Below, piece by piece: positions 62,064 through 64,000 of a stretch of 64,000 nucleotides of DNA. Origin of the DNA: Fratercula arctica (taxonomy: Eukaryota > Chordata > Aves > Charadriiformes > Alcidae). The stretch's first letter is position 1, and the number at the start of each line of letters is the position of its first letter. The notes under the pieces are model-generated. The model searched no databases and had not been told where the DNA came from. It worked only from the letters and a program-made list of their open reading frames with translations. The DNA lies in contig CANTUZ010000004.1 of the NCBI GenBank assembly GCA_947846985.1, forward strand, positions 2,470,927 to 2,534,926, in the 5' to 3' direction. Position numbers and translations under genes: made by a program.

Positions 62064-62183
62064 CCAATCGGGAGCGATCCGGCCACGCCCGGCGGCCAAT
62101 CGCCGCCGACAAACGTCATTGCGCCGGGTGGGCGGGGGGAGCCGCGCTGCCGGCCAATCAGCGCCCGGGGATCGCAGACCAAT
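62064..62183 (+). promoter_or_regulatory. Array of four CCAAT (NF-Y) boxes upstream of CCNG2
   Basis: CCAAT occurs at 62064-62068, 62096-62100, 62154-62158 and 62179-62183, all on the plus strand and all followed by C. The last lies about 75-80 bases before the pyrimidine-rich start candidate, the usual distance for NF-Y. An ACGTCATT word at 62113-62120 (CRE half-site) lies between the second and third. Confidence 0.75.
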
Positions 62184-62998
62184 CAGGGCGGGGGAGGGTT
62201 TGGGCGGACTTTTTAAAACAGGGCAGCCGCGGCCGGGGCCCTTTAAACGAGTGGTGCGGCTCTTTCTTGTCTTCCTCCGCCGGGGCCTAGCGTTCTTTTT
62301 GGAGGAGCGCGGTTCCGCCCGGCTTCCCGTCGAGCAGGGCTGCCGCCGGACGGTTGCGTCGTGCCTTGACCTCCGGGACCTCTCGGGGCACCCTTAGGGT
62401 GCGCGGATGGGAGCGGACTATTTTACTTCACGGCGGCGCCTCACCGGCCGGGCCTAGGCGGGAGCGCTCCGCGCGGGGCCATCTGCGGGCCGCCAGAACA
62501 AAAACAAGGGGGCGGGGAGGCGCCGCCTCCATTTTGATGCGGGGCCGGGGCGGTGGCGGCAGCAGCTGGGGTCCGGGGATGGTGCCGCTGCCGCGGGCAT
62601 CGCCGTGAGTCGCTGGGGGAGGCGAGCGGGGCCCGCCGCGGGCGGGGGCGCAGGCGACCCTGCCTGGATGCGGGGCAAGCGGCGGAGCCGACCCGCGTCC
62701 GTGCGGTGAGGGGGGCCGGGCTCGTCTCCCCCTTCCCTGCCGCGGAGGAACCGAGCGGTGAGGGCCGCGGCGGAGGGCCCGGTGCCCCCTCAACACCGCC
62801 CCGGGTGAGTGTGCCGGCAGGGCCGGGATGCCCCTTCCTTGAGGCGTCGTGTGGGGATCCCTTTGTTGTGTGCTGTGGGGGGGGGTTCCCCGCAGGGGTG
62901 GTTGAGGGGCCTCCGGCGGGGAGCGGGGCGAGTTGCCAGCTGTTGACGAGGTGTTTCGTCCGCCGTGAAGGTAAAACGATCCGGAGGCCGGGGAGAAG

Positions 62999-63109
62999 AT
63001 GAGCAGCGAGGCGCTGTGGCTTTTCAAGCAGCTGAATCTCCACCTGGAGCTGGAGGGGCGGTTTCAGCCCCGAGAGAAGGGGCTCAGCCTCATCGAGTGC
63101 GCCGCCGAG
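62999..63109 (+). CDS. CCNG2: Cyclin-G2, first coding exon
   Basis: Cyclin-G2 is an atypical, growth-inhibitory cyclin that is induced when growth signalling falls and associates with PP2A regulatory subunits. The exon encodes 37 residues, MSSEALWLFKQLNLHL through FQPREKGLSLIE to CAAE, followed by the donor GAG|GTGAGG at 63110. FQPREKGLSLIE is the same block as in human cyclin-G2, whereas cyclin-G1 differs there. The ATG has A at -3. In-frame stops at 62966-62968 and 62972-62974 rule out an upstream in-frame start unless a splice joins between them. The N-terminus is about nine residues shorter than I recall for human. The remaining exons lie to the right of the window; I see none up to 64000. 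Confidence 0.92.
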
Positions 63110-64000
63110 GTGAGGAGGAGCCGGGCTTGGGTTGGGAGGGGAGGGATGAGGCAGCCTCCTCAGGGCAGGAAATTCGTTTTTTTAAAAAAGCCTCCTAGGT
63201 AGACGGGAGAAAAATGTGCCATAAGTCCGGAAAGTTAATTCTTTTCTCTGCAAACGCCGCTAGCCTTTTGTTTTAACTCTTGTCTTTATCCATACTTACC
63301 AAGATGCACTACATTATCAAAGAGCTATGACCTACAGGGCAAGTAAATTATTTAGGTGTTTAATATCTATTGTTTAAACTTCGACCGAACACAGAACCGA
63401 GGCAATTGTATTGTTTTCGTCTCTCAGCTTTGTTACCGCTGTCTTGTACCACTGCAGGAAAGCTGGGATGTCACGTAGGCAACTACCAAATCGGGAAATG
63501 ACCAGTTTTTCTTTAGCAAGTTGTAAGGAAATGAACCGAGAAACACTCGGTGCTTAGCAACAACAAAAAAAGAAGAGCTAAGCATAAACCTTTCGATGTT
63601 AATGACCAGAGTTCCTTATGGAGTTTGGGGCAGGCTTACATTCTTTCGAATGCTTTTGAGTTGTTTTTGAAAGGGCCTTAACGTTTAACAAAACAAGTCT
63701 GTGAAATCAGTCGTCTTGTTTGTTTTGAAAGCAGCACTTTCATTGCTTAAATATTGACATGTAGGCAGAGAGGAGAATAAGCTGAGTTTGGTCATCTCTG
63801 TTTCCGTAAGGTCAGGAGTCACTATATGCATGCCCTTGGTAACTATTGTTTTAAAAGAACAAGTGCATACTTGGAAATGTGGTTGTGCTGAGTATTGCAG
63901 CAGTGAGACTCAGGACCTGGCTGTATCCGTCTGCCTTGGGTGTGTTTTGAGTCTCAGGTATCTAAATGATTTTTTTTTAAGTTAAGATAAATAAGGTATT
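63110..64000 (+). other. CCNG2 intron after the first coding exon (partial)
   Basis: This begins with GTGAGGAGG and runs off the right edge. It leaves the CpG island by about 63200 and becomes A/T-rich. No sequence resembling the next cyclin-G2 exon is present in the 890 bases available. Confidence 0.8.

Larger units (their letters stand above)
61950..63130 (+). promoter_or_regulatory. CCNG2: CpG-island promoter and 5' region of CCNG2
   Basis: This is a dense CpG island of about 1.2 kb. Four CCAAT boxes in the same orientation lie at 62064, 62096, 62154 and 62179. Each is in a CCAATC context, the classic NF-Y site, and they stop 75-200 bases before a pyrimidine-rich start candidate (CTCTTTCTTGTCTTCCTCC at 62260-62278). 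TTTTTAAAAC (62211) and CTTTAAAC (62241) are weak TATA-like words. From about 62280 on, the sequence should be 5' UTR or first intron. A donor-like GCC|GTGAGT at 62603-62608 and an acceptor-like CCCCGCAG at 62888-62895 allow a spliced leader, but a single exon up to 63109 is also possible. Confidence 0.7.

Noticed and set aside
61973..62290. A 105-codon plus-strand frame across the CCAAT array
   Set aside because: It overlaps promoter elements and lies upstream of the likely transcription start; the Arg/Gly/Ala-rich composition is explained by GC content.
62428..63043. Two overlapping minus-strand frames of about 200 codons opposite the CCNG2 5' region
   Set aside because: They have the same GC-driven artefact character, on the strand opposite a recognised cyclin-G2 exon and promoter.
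1..64000. Search for CRISPR arrays, bacterial operons, tRNA or rRNA genes, intact viral genomes or a novel multi-gene system
   Set aside because: None was seen on reading both strands. The window is ordinary avian chromosome with three conserved genes and decayed CR1 repeats. A tRNAscan/Rfam run and a repeat-library search would be needed to exclude small or highly diverged elements.

Overview
The window is vertebrate nuclear DNA, almost certainly from a bird. Genes are spliced, promoters lie in CpG islands, and every interspersed repeat I recognise is a CR1 LINE. CR1 dominance with no Alu, B1 or L1 sequence, together with short intergenic distances, is typical of birds; crocodilians or turtles are not strictly excluded. 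No prokaryotic operon, CRISPR array, phage or plasmid feature is present. I did not recognise an undescribed biological system here. What is worth a second look is mostly gene architecture and repeat structure.

Three protein-coding genes are supported, in the order SEPTIN11 (+), CCNI (-), CCNG2 (+), which matches human 4q21. (1) Positions 1 to about 6605 hold the 3' end of SEPTIN11: the last intron, a terminal exon that codes only for the final N-A-S-F-T, and a 3' UTR of about 3.5 kb. (2) About 15250 to 47200 hold the whole CCNI (cyclin I) gene on the minus strand: a 3' UTR, six coding exons with GT-AG borders that join into a 384-residue reading frame without a break, a first intron of about 16.6 kb, and a CpG-island promoter with a probable non-coding first exon. 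(3) About 61950 to 64000 hold the CpG-island promoter and first coding exon of CCNG2 (cyclin G2); the rest of that gene lies beyond the window.

Between the genes: 6.6-15.2 kb separates the tails of SEPTIN11 and CCNI and holds one old CR1 tail. 47.8-61.9 kb separates the heads of CCNI and CCNG2 and holds an inverted CR1 tail, a short tandem duplication, a perfect hairpin and two forkhead-type motifs, with no recognisable gene. CCNI intron 1 carries the largest repeat, a CR1 of about 3.5 kb. It still shows ORF1 (esterase-like domain), endonuclease remnants and the ORF2 C-terminus, but has lost the reverse-transcriptase catalytic blocks.

The two cyclins belong to the same atypical G/I subfamily and are divergently transcribed about 15 kb apart. 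Their first coding exons end at nearly the same codon in the same phase, as expected for an ancient local duplication. Coordinates of coding exons are read directly from the sequence. Transcript ends, the CCNI first exon and the outer CR1 borders are inferences and are marked as such.
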